NCBI GenBank assembly: GCA_950295325.1
Contig: OX485806.1
Location: 6,822,001-6,886,000, forward strand
DNA: 64,000 nucleotides
Source: Polytrichum commune
Lineage: Eukaryota > Streptophyta > Polytrichopsida > Polytrichales > Polytrichaceae
Direction of reading: 5' to 3'
Positions 20,302-32,367 of this stretch are shown piece by piece. Both the position numbers and the translations under genes were made by a program. How positions within the stretch are numbered: the stretch's first letter is position 1; each line of letters begins with the position of its first letter. Below the pieces are notes generated by a model that ran no database searches, was not told the origin of the DNA, and worked only from the letters and a program-made list of their open reading frames with translations.

Positions 20302-23300
20302 TTACGAATCCACCTCCATGGACGCCATGTCCTCATATATTACACAGTTTGGTGGCTCGTAGGTGGTTGTATTTGGTGGGTTGGGTGGTTCTCCTTCCTC
20401 TCTAATCGGTGTTTTCAAGGATCCCAGAGAGATAGGACTTGAGAAAGAATGCATGATTTTTGCAACCATTCTTTGAGTTGTCTCCAAAAAATCAAAGTTG
20501 ATTGGTGGCTCATGCACCTCCATATGGCCTTCCAGCATTTGAACCACGGATCCCATTGATGGTCGAATTGTCCCATCCTCTTGAATGCACCAAAACGCAA
20601 TTCGAAGAACTCTTTTCACTTCTTCTTTGGATGGACGCTCATATTCAAGTCTTTTGTCGACCAAATCCATAACATCCCCACAAGTATACATTTTTGAAGC
20701 CCATGCAGGGAAGAACCACCTCTCAATGTCCAACGCTCTCTCAATGTTTCTTCGACCACTTATCAACTCTAACAACACCATTCCATAGCTATACACGTCC
20801 GCCTTCTCTGTCACTGCACCAAGGAGTAACCATTCGGGAGCAAGGTACCCAGGTGTCCCTCGCATTTGAGTCAGCACCAACGACTGGTCTCGCTTGGTCA
20901 ACTTGGCAAGGCCAAAGTCTGCAACTTTGGCAACAAAATTCTTGTCCAAGAGAATGTTCTGGGGTTTGATGTCCAAATGTAATATTTTCTCCCTACACTC
21001 TTCGTGCAGATATGCCAATCCCCGTGCTGTGCAAATGGCAATGTTCAACCTGTTCAACCAATCCAAGGAGATCGCATCCTCTCCTTCTTTAACAGGAATT
21101 TTCTTGAAAAGAAGGCGATCTAAAGACCCATATTCCATGAACTCGTATACCAACATACGATAAGAACCCTCCACACAAAACCCACACAAACGCACCAGGT
21201 TGAAATGGTGAATGTTGCCGATGGTAGCTACTTCTGCTCGGAATTCTTTCTGACCCTGACCCCTAGAGTCACCTTCAAGTCGTTTCACTGCAACTTCAGT
21301 GCCATCCGCTAGAGTCCCTTTGTACACAACACCAAATCCACCTTGGCCAAGTTTGTGAGTAAATTTATCAGTTGCAACCTCAAGCTCTTTAAAATGGTAT
21401 CTTGGAGGCAATCCAGGAAGTGTCTCAAGGAATATATCTTCCTCAGTGAGACGTACCCGAATGGATTTCCCCCACCACAGTAAGCTCAAAAGAACGATGA
21501 GCGCAATAACACCTACGACTCCCCCAAGAATGCCAACAAGCCATCTCCTTGTCCTATCCCTAGCTGAAGAGGAGTTCAATGCCTTTGTAGACACTTTCTG
21601 AAGCTTGATAAATGCGACGTAGTTGGAATCAGACTGATTTATAAGGGTCATGACAGGTTGGAATGTATGAAAACATTCAGCAGAGTTTATGCGATAAAAT
21701 GCGGCATAACATTTACAATTCTGCAAACATGTTTGTTCACAATTGTTCATCGTGATCTGTAACGGCTCCATGAAGTCATTTGCAAAATAGTCTATCGCAC
21801 TAAGCCTCACAAGGTACTGCTTTGCAGTGCTCCCATTTTCACAGCTCACATGTTCCCCGGGGACTGAACAACCTTGTGATAAATCTGATGGGGTCCTTGG
21901 GGTAAAGCTTTCACTTGCATTCGAAGAGCTCGGACACGAGCATTGGGTTGTCGACATGGGGTTGCACACCCCATATTGGTAACAAATTTTGGGGAGTTTG
22001 CAAGGTTCATCGTCACCAAACAAAGGTTGGTTGATGGTCACCGCACCATGTGGCGAGTTCCACAACATGAGCACTAATTGTCCTTGAAAATCAACCTTCA
22101 CGGCTTTTTTAACACTTGCTCCCCCGACAACCTCTGGATCGAGCTTAAAAAGTCCTTTCGGCGGCAAAGATGTCACATTTATTGCCCCCGAAGAGCCACA
22201 TGCATATGTGCTATTATTAGTGACATTTGAAGGAGATTGTCGTAAAACAACTGCATATTGTGTACCTGTGAGGTTAGTGAAAAACTCGGCGTGAATTGGG
22301 AGATTGCACGTGGACATGATGGATGATGTATAATTACTACCATAATATCCATATACCCAATAGGGTAGAGGGTTTGATTTGTTTTCCAATACTACGTAGA
22401 GGATTAATCCAGCTGCACCCATTACTAAGGAATAGTTTCCAATACCTTGGGTTTGGCTGTTTTCATCTAAACTTGAATAAACGGGGTCTCCATTGGGGAG
22501 CATACTCTGGCCTTGGAGTATCTTGTTCGTTGGGTGGTCAAAACTTTGCCATACGGTGTCATTGTCTTTATCCCATAACATAAGATTTGCAATGTCTGTT
22601 TGAAACACCAAGTTTTGTACTCCTGTACCGTTTGTATGCGTAGACCACACCTACACATGGAGAAGCACACGTGGTGTGATTTTTCAAATGGTAAGTGTAC
22701 ATTGTCATCCTAAATCGTGAATAGTAGACATTGAGTACAACTTGTTTAACATCATTATTCCAGCTACATTGAGAATCGCTCAAAATTTGGCTCATGCATG
22801 ATGAGAGAACTTGAGAGATCTTAGTACCAAGTTGCCATGAGAATCTCGGAGCTCAAGGACGCCAGTTGTTAAGTAGCTCATTGTAGCATTTTCGTCCACA
22901 TAGTGGTCACGATTAGCTCTCCAAACCATTCCACCAGTTGAATCACCTGAAGTTAGGACAAGTTGGAACAATTGAGTTAGCTTTGAAACATCACTTGCGT
23001 ATTCTAAACCCTTGAGGGTAAGAGACTGTTATGATCAGGTTTCTATGTTTCTCAATTTGAAAAATTCACAATACATACATTATGTGTCCATAAGTTATCT
23101 ATCTACTTGTGTCAATTTAGATTCCTCCTGCAATTGTCTTTCTTAAAAAGTTGATGCATTTTGAAATTACAAAATATGAATATATCATGTTCAATTGCTT
23201 AAAGTGCATGAAGTAGGTGCATGTAATGTCCTTACTACGTTTCAACATTCGTGATTTTGTAAGAAGGGTTTAGTGGGTACTCACTAGGATAGAACCAATA

Positions 23301-23618
23301 GAGGGAAAGACAAAATGCACCCGGGTTAACTTGCTCAAAACCTAAACTTGCGAGGCCATCGGAGTTGTATGATATAATGTTGCGGAAGTTGTCACTTGAT
23401 CCGGCCGTACTCATGGCATATGGTGGCGTGTTTGTGCATGGGATGTGGCCCCCAGTGATATTATTCCCGTTGTTTGTGCAGATCATGTTGATAGAAGGGA
23501 GCGGGAGCCAAAAGGAGGCATTGTTTGTGGTATATTGCGTGCTTTCACAAAGCCCAAAAGTGGAGATTGCACCCAATGCACATATGAGATTGGCCAAAAA
23601 GTTTGCCATCGTGGGCAT
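20302..23618 (-). CDS. G-type lectin S-receptor-like serine/threonine kinase
   Basis: Three exons on the minus strand: 23618-23285, 22946-22828 and 22650-20302. Donors CCTA-gtgagt and CTTG-gtacta, acceptors cttcag and gtgtag, and phases 1 and 0 join correctly into about 933 residues. Order: signal peptide (1-25), lectin domain (MVWRANRD, LVWSTHTNG, WQSFDHPT), EGF-like Cys cluster (about 367-391), PAN-like domain (CEQTCLQNCKCYAAF), transmembrane helix (521-543) and kinase. Kinase motifs: GQGGFG (586-591), VAVKR (Lys606), HLDIKPQN, DFGLAK, GTPGYLAPEW. HLD in place of HRD marks a non-RD kinase, a type often used in immune perception. All key catalytic residues are present. Exons 1 and 2 were inferred from splice logic. 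Confidence 0.85.
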
Positions 23619-23730
23619 ATTTCTTGCATTCAAATCTTCATTGTATCCTCCATCTCCAATATACTTCACAGTTGGTACAAGCCTACAATACACATCAACA
23701 TATAAGGGTAACTCTTTTAGCTCTTGGTTA

Positions 23731-24086
23731 CTACACGAAATATTGTATTTGGTGTAATATGGTATTTATGTCACTGTGGTAACTTTTCTAATGACACTTC
23801 TTATGAATAACCTCACAAATAGTGTCATCCCAACTTACGTTTAGTTCGTCCACTTTTGGAATACTTTGCATCCTAACATTTCTATGATGAAATATTGTCA
23901 TGGGTGATTGAAGTTAGGATGAAATGGAACCTAAAATGTGACAATTGCAACATTATAAATCTAGAATTCCAAAATACTTTTACAAGGAATGACAAATAAT
24001 GTTGGTGACACTACACAGGCAGTTTACAAATTAGTATTGAGCAAGACAAATGGAATTGGTGGCACTAAATACAATATTCAGTGCAG
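23731..24086. mobile_element. CACTA-like MITE upstream of the receptor kinase
   Basis: Ends CTACACGAAATATTGTATTT and the inverse of AAATACAATATTCAGTGCAG, 356 bp, no coding sequence. It lies about 110 bp upstream of the start codon of the kinase gene, so it may overlap the promoter. Confidence 0.55.
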
Positions 24087-25940
24087 TTCCTGAACTTGAG
24101 GTAGTATACTGCAACCAAAGCAGATCTCCATGTATCGTTCTTTCCTTTACGAGTCAGTGCATATATCCATCTCAGTACCCAAGACTAACAAGAACAAACA
24201 CAAACCATCAAGATTGACATATAGATTAGATAAATTCGTGGTGTCAGTCAACTATCAAGAACTTTGAAATGTTACGATGAAAAGGGTCTCCAAATAGTGA
24301 TAGATCTAGATAGATAGATAGATAGATAGAAAGAACCACCCTATTCCCTATGAACTTTGTAAGAAACAAGTATGAATGAAGAGCCTCTTCGTCCGCAAGC
24401 TGAGGGTTTCCAATGACAGACAATTTAGGTATGATAACTCACCCGATCCAATAGAAATCTTCATAGCTCAAAGCTTCATCGTGCGTTTCTCCACCCTCTT
24501 CTCCATAGATGGCAGTGACACAAAGCTGGTAGTAACTATTACTGTCACGCATCTAAAACTCTATTTTTCCAAACATAAAATTGATGCAACAAACTTTACA
24601 AGAAGTATACTCAATCCTGTTTCCTTGAAATGAACATCTAATTGAAAGTCGTGTCGCGAAGAACACAGTTTTGAACAGCCAACTCCAAAGAATGGTGACT
24701 AGAACCTCAAATACATAAATGAACTACCAAAATATCCACAAGTCAGATGCCTATGAGAGGTTGCAAACTATTGTAAACTCCCTCCTTGCATGGTAGCACA
24801 CAAATAGCAGTTCAACTAACCAATACTGTGTGCTACAAGTCTAGTGTAAGGCCTTCTATGATAAGTTTCCTTCGGGCATTTCAAACGTAATTGTACGGTA
24901 GGTAGAGTAGTAGAATGTACTAGGGGTCGTGTAGTACTTTCCTTCTTTTTTGAGTGGTCCCACTCCACACTCATGGTCAAACTCATGGACACATAGGAAT
25001 CTAATGCGAAGTCTAATGAGTGTATATATATAAGGGTCCAACGAGAAGACCTTCAAGCCACTAAGTTGGACGTCCGGTGAAGGAAAAGGTTTTAAAGTCC
25101 TCGCATCCGTAGAAAATATTCAAACTTTGTATAAAGACAATGAAGCCCCCCATCATCTCTCAAATAAATGAATAACCAACGTCGAGTAATCCGACGTGAA
25201 TTTGAGCTCGTTGTCTTTATCCTGCTCACAATTGGAGGGGCCTATGTGATTGCTTAAAGAGATTTTTTATTTTATTTTTTCATTTTTTTCATTTTGACAT
25301 GTCATAAGTTTTACATCTCAATTCCATGGTGACAAGATTGTGTAGGTCATTATTACTGGCTCTTGCCTCAGTACATTGTTTATGGTAAATATTGTGGGCA
25401 TAAGCTTACTTATAGTGACATGACTTACCCTTGAATGCATTATAATGTGATCCACATTATATATATATATATCATATTCACGAGATCTAAGAATAGTATG
25501 GAACCTTATATTTGAGAATTTTTTTTTGCATTTGTTTTACATACTTGTCCTATCTAGGAGGCTTTGATGAAAACTTTCTCATTTTACAAGTCACCTTCAT
25601 GTACGGAAATCCTCTATAAGATTAATAACACTTGACAAAGATTTTTTAGTATGACAATTCTCAACTTTTTTGAAGTCAATTTTTAGAAATAAGATTAAGT
25701 ATGAAAATCTTAGATTGAAAACCTCTCAGGTGTAGGACATGTATAAATTGGATCTCACTTTGTTGAAAATCTCTCATCCACATTATCTTTTGTCCTATAG
25801 GGATATATTGTAATCTACAACGTAGACCTTCGATGTTATATACCGTGGGTTGGAATATAATGTGCACCCACAGTAATTTCCTTGATGTTTTTAGTGTTGG
25901 TTTCTTTGTTTATAGTGTGGCCACAATATTTGATCATGAA
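24087..25940. other. Gene-free stretch with a GATA microsatellite
   Basis: No credible gene. A GATA tetranucleotide tract lies at about 24306-24330. The remainder is AT-rich with short, unsupported frames. Confidence 0.5.
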
Positions 25941-26066
25941 CAATGTAGCAAAAAACATGGTCCCAAACAACAGTTAAAAACACAAGCAACCCATGAGGGA
26001 TCTAGATTGGGCATGCCCAACAATTATATGAAACCAAATTGTGTGGGACCATGTTTTCTACTAGTG
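25941..26066. mobile_element. Small CACTA-type MITE
   Basis: The right end, read inward, is CACTAGTAGAAAACATGGTC, a typical plant CACTA terminus. The left end CAATGTAGCAAAAAACATGG is a degraded match. Length 126 bp. No clear 3-bp duplication. Confidence 0.5.
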
Positions 26067-26403
26067 TTATAGGCGTTATGTTACACAACCTTTTTTGGCT
26101 TGGCCATAGTCGTATAAGAATCAAAAGTCATCGGCACATACCTTGAATGATCATACATACACTTCATGCTTGACCACAAGAGTCAAAGTCAAATACAACT
26201 GAATTTCACAAAACCTTAATTGTCCAAGATTGGATTGAGAAATGTCTCATCCAACAAGCAACTATGAATCACACAATTTGTGTTTTACAAATTTTAAAAC
26301 CAGACTCATTGAGATGCATAAGTTACCAAAACTCAAAGTAAAGATTCTCTTTCCTTTGAAGTGATCACATTGGCCGTCCCAATTGTATCAACAATCAAAC
26401 TTA

Positions 26404-26787
26404 GGGCCGGTTCACACTATGCCCAAGTCAAGAGGAGAAGCGTCACTTTTCTGGACCAAACTATGTGGAGAGGAGAAGCCTTTGGGCTGAAAAAGTATAT
26501 TAAAATAATCCATTGTTAGATTTTGAATATTTTAATGAAAAAAAAGTTCGGCCTCTCGACGGAAGTTTGGGTCGAACATTTTGCTCGACCCAAACTTTGC
26601 TCGAGAGGCGGAACTCTTGGCCTCATAAATTCCTAAAAGTGCTGCCACCTAGGCTCTTTTGGAGGCGATGTCCTTTGGACTTCGGCCTCTAGTGTGAAGG
26701 CCGAGAGGACGGACTTTGCACATTTCTGCATTTTCATTAGTCCAAATGCTTCTCCTCTAGAAGTTTGGCCATAGTGTGAACCGGCCC
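26404..26787. mobile_element. Tourist-type (PIF/Harbinger) MITE with internal hairpin
   Basis: Perfect 18-bp termini GGGCCGGTTCACACTATG in inverted orientation, flanked by TTA on both sides (26401-26403, 26788-26790). A second inverted repeat in the middle (about 26549-26613, GGCCTCTCGA ... GCTCGAGAGGC) would make a long hairpin. No coding capacity. Confidence 0.8.
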
Positions 26788-26790
26788 TTA

Positions 26791-27380
26791 GAGTGTTGTT
26801 TGTTTTGTGCAAATAGTCCAATCTCTTTTTAACGCATGCCTTGTTGGTGTGTTCGCTCAAACCAGACAAATAACCGGCTGTGAAATCTCCTCTCTACTTG
26901 ACGAAAAACTTGCCAAGTGGTCAACTGCCTCCTGTGCTTGGCGTTGGCTTGTCGGCCTTCTGTCTCAAACAAAAAAAACAAAAAAACAAACCAGACAAGT
27001 AAACGTGGTCAATAAAGAAGAGTGACCACGTAATGTCCACATATATACCTCACTTGATGTGAAGTTTCTGAAACTTATAATGGACATAGGCAGACAAAAA
27101 GCACGTGTTGAAATGAGAGGATTAAAGTGGGAGCATAGAAGGCTTTGATGGTATCACGCAACCCATCCACTCTTTTTGAAAAAGGAGAACAAAATTTTCT
27201 CTATGGACTTTGGTGGTGACGATCTCACTTATATCTAATTTGAACGGATGGCTAATTTTTTTTATATGGATTTTCCAAAGGAAATGTAAAGATAATATTT
27301 GAAAACATTCAGAAATCGTCCACGGGCACGAGGTGATATGAGCGTATCATCGAATTTTACACTAATATGTGTGCAACTAA
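26791..27380. other. Gene-free stretch
   Basis: Contains an A-rich low-complexity tract at about 26970-26995; nothing else recognisable. Confidence 0.4.
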
Positions 27381-27707
27381 CTACACTAAAAGAGGTATTT
27401 AGTGTCTGATTATATATACTGTTGTTACCACCCTGCCTTGCTCAACACTAATTTTCAATTCTTTGATAACTAGTGTTAGACATAAATGTGCCATCACTTT
27501 CCCTACTGCCACCTCTCATCTTGTGAAGCATGGATTTCATATTCTTATTAACACTAAATTTAAACATATAACTGCCACATATTACCATAGTTGATATTTA
27601 ATGTTTGAGTTTACATTTAATGTTAGTTACTTTCATAGGATTATCGACATTTAGTGTATGTGTTTGTATTTAGTGTATCAAACACTAAATATCTTTTTTT
27701 AGTGTAG
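27381..27707. mobile_element. CACTA-like MITE, copy 2
   Basis: Same family as 5692-5985: the interior block ACTAATTTTCAATTCTTTGA is shared, as are the TTTAGTGT subterminal motifs. The right terminus reads CACTACAC inward. About 327 bp, no genes. 27708-28480 beyond it holds nothing recognisable. Confidence 0.6.
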
Positions 27708-28879
27708 TGAATATTGGTATGGATATTAAAGGATACGATATCATTTGGGTAAGGTATTTATTACCTTTATATGTTCCCTCATTGAGTCATTGACACCCAG
27801 GTTGACTATTGAACCTAGATACCTGCACAACATTGGTAAAAACATATCCCCTACAGTTTTATGGTCTAATCAATTTAATTTAATCTCATTGAATTAATAC
27901 ATGGTTTGTGAACCTACCTGTAGAGTTGGTTTTTTGAAATAGAACTTAAATATTTCCCACCAAAACAAAACTAGTTTATATATTTATATTTATAGAGTTA
28001 ACAACTAATGAAATGTTTTGATGGCATATGCAAGTCCAATTGGCTGCATTTCTATATTTTTTGGACATACCTTTGAGACATGTGGGTTAAGCGTGGGTTT
28101 AGGAGTTCTTTTTAGTCTCAAATTGCTACGAGAACATGTGACACATATGCACTTACTAGCAAAAGTCTAAAGATGATCTTAAAAATATGGAGCTAAGGGC
28201 TTGAAGTGGTGTTTTCTGGTTCCATCCAAATTGCTGTGTGCTAGTCATGTACATGTATTTATTTCAATCTTAGATTTTCCATGGAAGCTAGTCAATATCT
28301 TTGTACCTATCTATTGGCTCATATGGATGTAGTTCTTGTCTATGCTAAAATTTTGGATGGATGGATGAACTTAACAATCTACTTGTTGTTTATTAGAAAC
28401 AGACAAAAGCATTCAATGAGGTTTTCATGACTTGATCATCATGAAATTTTGTTACTTATCTTCAATATAATGCCCATATTAGCCTCTAAAACCATGGAGG
28501 GTCATTTTTTTAGTCGAATTATTTTTTGTGCACACAAGTTGTTTTGTTTGAGATAGAAGGCCAACACTAGATGCAAAAAGAACTAGGAAAACACGACAAC
28601 TTCTAGGGGAGGCGAAACCCTCCGACACGTTATACCGCCATGTAAGGAGAAACCAGTGATCCAATAATAACAACCCATCATGGACATCCCACCAAGCCAT
28701 CAAATCAAGGATCACCCCCACCCTAGTGGCCAAGGACCACCCCAGTGCCAAACTAACTTTTATATTTTGACGCTTCCAAATCCAAGTGACTCTCATCCTA
28801 TCTTGTCTATAAAGGATATCCTCCCACCCCCCCCCCCAAAAGAAAAAGAAAAAGAAAAAGAAAAAAATAGTTTGGACAA

Positions 28880-29240
28880 AAACCTCTAATGAGAGCCTTG
28901 GCCGAGTAGGCATTAATATTAACCAATCTGACCACCCTAGCCCAAGCCAACTTGGCATACACAATAAGGCCATCCCAAATAAAATGTTTGACCTTGGACT
29001 CATGCCATTGTTCTTTGGTTGAACATCCTTTCATTGTGCTCAAGCCAAATCATCCATAAAGTAATGCCACGAATGAGGTGCCCAATCTTGATTTTCTTAA
29101 CAAAGTCTTTAGGGATCCTTTTCCCAAATAAAGCTTGAGTCTAATTAAAATTGTCATGGTTGCCTATTCTAACCCCACAAAGCCCATGCATGATGAAAGT
29201 CGCCCAATGCCACGTTCTCCAGGCTTGGATGTAGTCTCAA
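28880..29240 (-). pseudogene. LINE reverse-transcriptase C-terminal relic
   Basis: The minus-strand translation between about 29140 and 29010 reads IRGITLWMIWLEHNERMFN, the W-x-I-W-x-E-(R/H)-N-x-x-x-F signature of the region after the reverse transcriptase in plant L1-type LINEs. The frame then hits a TGA and frameshifts. A C-homopolymer and AAAAAG repeats at 28826-28870 follow. It is a dead fragment. Confidence 0.6.
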
Positions 29241-29259
29241 AGCTTCTACTTAACCAATT

Positions 29260-30278
29260 CACTACACAAAATGTGATATTTAATGTTTGATTATATTTAA
29301 TGTTACCACCCTACCCGAAAAATGAAAATGTGACCAATGCACAAATCTCCCAAACATTAAAATTCAAATATGCTCAATACATGGGTAACCAGCGGAAACA
29401 TATCTTCCGGCCCCACACACACCAAAATCCCAATTGCACATTATGCCATAAAAATGATAGAGACACATGGCCACACCTCCTTTCAACATGTGAAAACCCA
29501 TATCTAAAAGGCCTAAGAATTGCACGGCACAACAAAGCGGTACACCTTATTACTCAGACACTCCAAGCCAATAAAAATACCATGTTCTTCACACTAGCCA
29601 ACACAGGGAAAATTAATAATAAAACGCCTGAGAAAACAATCCGAGATTGCATACTCAAATGCACATGCCCAAAAACACAATGCAGATGCCATGCCAAACT
29701 TAGACTAGGCATCTTATACATAATAGGATCCCCAAACCAAACACAAACACCTATAACACCCTCCTCCACACGCACAATCCAACTCATCGAATTCACATGC
29801 TGCCATGATAGATTCCCTGGACAAGCCCTCATGCACAAACACACCAAGTATGACCCCACTAATTACCACCATACAAAACAATGGATGGAAGACCAACCCT
29901 CTCATTACCATCATGGCAGGAGTTAGAGAAGCCATACATGAACGCTCTATAAATAAGCTGACCAAATTAAAAATCCCCAAAACTAACATCAAATTCCTCA
30001 TGAAAAACCTACACCAAAAATGCCATCAAATACCTCACATACGTAGTCCTAAACAAAAGCTAACTAGAAAACAAACAAACACCTATACCTCCACCCTAAA
30101 GAAAAGGGATAACAATTACACCATCAGAGCCCACCTCCTAAAGGAGGCAAAACTCCTTATGCTACATCACGGAATATTGTGATTAGCACAAGGACAACGG
30201 GCTCACATTCATGCCGGTACTTTGATACGTATGCTTTCATATTTAGTGTATCAAACACTAAATATATATAGTGTAGTG
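29260..30278 (+). mobile_element. Composite unit: CACTA-like ends around a non-LTR retrotransposon fragment
   Basis: The left end CACTACACAAAATGTGATAT and the following TTTGATTATATTTAATGTTACCACCC block match the MITE family at 5692 and 27381. The right end (30244-30278) carries TATCAAACACTAAATATATA and the inverse CACTACAC. Instead of the short MITE interior, the unit holds about 0.88 kb of non-LTR coding sequence. It looks like a MITE into which a retroelement fragment was inserted or captured. Confidence 0.5.
29300..30182 (+). pseudogene. Non-LTR retrotransposon C-terminal fragment (zinc motif plus restriction-like endonuclease)
   Basis: First frame (29300 to about 29850): CTLCHKNDRDTWPHLLSTC is a C-x2-C-x8-H-x4-C motif, followed by LRIARHNKAVHL, the Arg-His-Asn signature found after the reverse transcriptase of R2-like elements. 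Then IQLIEFTCCHDRFPGQAL and HKHTKYDP resemble the E...T...K-x-x-K-Y core of a restriction-like endonuclease. A frameshift near 29850 moves the continuation (NPLITIMAGVREAIHE ...) to another frame ending at 30182. No reverse transcriptase domain is present. The domain calls rest on motif recognition. Confidence 0.5.
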
Positions 30279-30660
30279 TTAGGGAGGCTGAAGATACATT
30301 ATATGGAAATAGATGTTGGGGCAATGCGTGCTCTCCATTTGGGGAGTGCTATCTTGTGAGCAGTGAGCAATGAGTGGTGAGCGATGAGCGGTAACTTGTG
30401 AGCAGTGAGGAAGGTGAAATATTTGGTAATATGGCCACTAGTATCCTATAACCGTGGAATTTTGGCCTAAAGAATTATGATTTTAGGGTTTAGTAATAAG
30501 AGGGGTGGGGAGAATAAACAACATAAAATCCAAATATTTATTCTTCGCTAGTAGCACTGGAATGAAATTCATCAAATATGTAATAAATTTGAAGAAATAA
30601 AAATCAACTAATGAATTTAATGAAATGAATCAATTGAATCAATAATGATTGTATTCAAAT
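30279..30660. other. Gene-free stretch with short tandem motifs
   Basis: 30345-30415 holds iterated GAGCAGTGAGCAATGAG-like units (period about 14 bp). Nothing else seen. Confidence 0.4.
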
Positions 30661-32362
30661 TTACTCACACTCAAATTCAAACATCTCTTCATCTAATAGG
30701 TCATCATCTTCTCTTATAAGATCTTGAATATTCTCCTTAGATGACCCCTCTTTCGGAGCCTTTTCCAAAAGTGGTTTCAATATGTGCTCAAACATGTCAT
30801 TATCACCCTTGAATGCAAGAAGATGCATGTCACATGCGCGTGTTGCCAGGATAGAAGCTCTAATGGAACATGTCAAATCAACAATGCATTCATTTGTTGG
30901 TGTAAACAATTCAATAAGGTCTAGAAAAAAACGTGGCGATTTTTTATAAGGTCTTCCTGATTTTTGAAGAAACATGTTTTTTTCAACTAAAAAACGTGGA
31001 TTTTGGTTGTCTCGTGGATTTTGTGGTAGTAAAATCCCTTACCAAAACATGAGCCATAAATGCTGGAATCTACAAAAAAATATAAATTGTGTCTAAACTT
31101 TATACAATACAAAGAACATCAAAATAATTACATAGAAACCATTGTAATGTGCAATACTTATGGTGTAGGTGGGACACTCTGGATCCATGAAAACCATGTA
31201 CGAATTCAGGAAAATAAAACAAATTAGAGGCCGCTCTTCCGGATGGTCTTGCTCCCAACCATCGTATGAGAAACCTTCAGCATCTCGTGCAGCAATACGT
31301 TGTCGTTCAACTTCCTTCCAAATGCGAGCCTCTTGAAGTTGTGGCTCCATATTTCTCCCACTCCATCCTAGAGCTTGCCGGGCATATGTTAGGGCACTCC
31401 GGAGCCTTATAGTTGGTCTAATTTCATTCGCCACTTGAATTTCTCGAGCGAGATCATCGAACGCCCTTTGGAAGTTGGCTACAAAATTTTGAGTAGTAAA
31501 TCATGTCCCGTCGAATTGCCCTCCCAGTGCTCGTTCTATGCCCTCTAGTTGAAATAAATGAAGTTCACTGCAAATTCGACGGCCATCCTCGATTTTTTCT
31601 ATTTGGACAGTGATTTCCAACCTAATGCCTTGAAGTCGACGTTCACGCTCCTCTGGTGTCATGGCTGTCCAAATAGCTAACAGTGTTCTCATTTGCTTGA
31701 GTCTTGTCCGCACCGTGAAGATCGTTGTAGGCATGTCGTCAAGAGTTTGTTTTTGTATCACTGAAAGTATTTCATGACATAATAATTGATAAATTTTAAT
31801 CTTCCGAAGGCGCCAATCAAATTTTGGCATGAAGGACAAGGATCCATAACCTTGTACATGACACATCTCATGGACACGCCCTTCGACAAAAAATTTGGCT
31901 GCAACCTGATCTGCACTAAATTTGTACAAAATCATACCCCCTTCAGAAAACGCAACTCCGTAATCAAATAGGTTCCGTGCGACAGGAATTAGGTCACCCA
32001 TTTCGGAACGATAACGTTCGATGAAACTATCAATTATTGGCTCGGCCTCCGAAAGTTGCCATTTCATCCCAAAAAATTGTACTCGACATATCTTTGCACC
32101 TAATGAAACCAGCGTTTGTGACATGGCAGAGACAACAATGTTCACTTGATTTTTAGATAAGGTCATACTGTCGTTATTAGTACTCAGTGTCATGCCAAAT
32201 CTTGACCTTAAGGTCCTGACAATCTCATCTTTAAAGGCGTTCCTTTGTTGTTGATTAGTCCCTCCATAAACTTTCACGACTACCGGGTCAGATATAACGT
32301 AAATCCAGCACGCGAATTCTTCAAGATCCTTGATTTTGACCTTCCTATTAGATGGACGGCCT
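30661..32362 (-). pseudogene. 3' half of a split gene with a methyltransferase-like end
   Basis: This is the downstream half of the ORF broken by the LTR retrotransposon. The frame runs from 32362 (GRPSNRKVKIKDLEEFACW) to 31501, where a TGA interrupts it, then stays open in the same frame to about 31160 (QNFVANFQRAFDDLAREI ... WSGRNMEPQLQE). A possible 27-nt exon (about 31033-31059) and a last segment (30975-30661) follow. That segment, KKSPRFFLDLIELFTPTNEC then IVDLTCSIRASILA and FEHILKPLL, is laid out like the SAM-binding end of DNA N4/N6 methylases, but the expected G-x-G is replaced by SIR. The identity is tentative. Confidence 0.45.
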
Positions 32363-32367
32363 ATCTT
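32363..32367. repeat. 5-bp target-site duplication, left (ATCTT)
   Basis: ATCTT directly precedes the 5' LTR and is repeated at 49738-49742 directly after the 3' LTR. Confidence 0.85.

Noticed and set aside
28479-29003. Minus-strand 174-residue frame with a run of Phe
   Set aside because: The Phe/Gly runs are translations of AAAAAG and poly-C low-complexity DNA; the real content here is a LINE relic in another frame.
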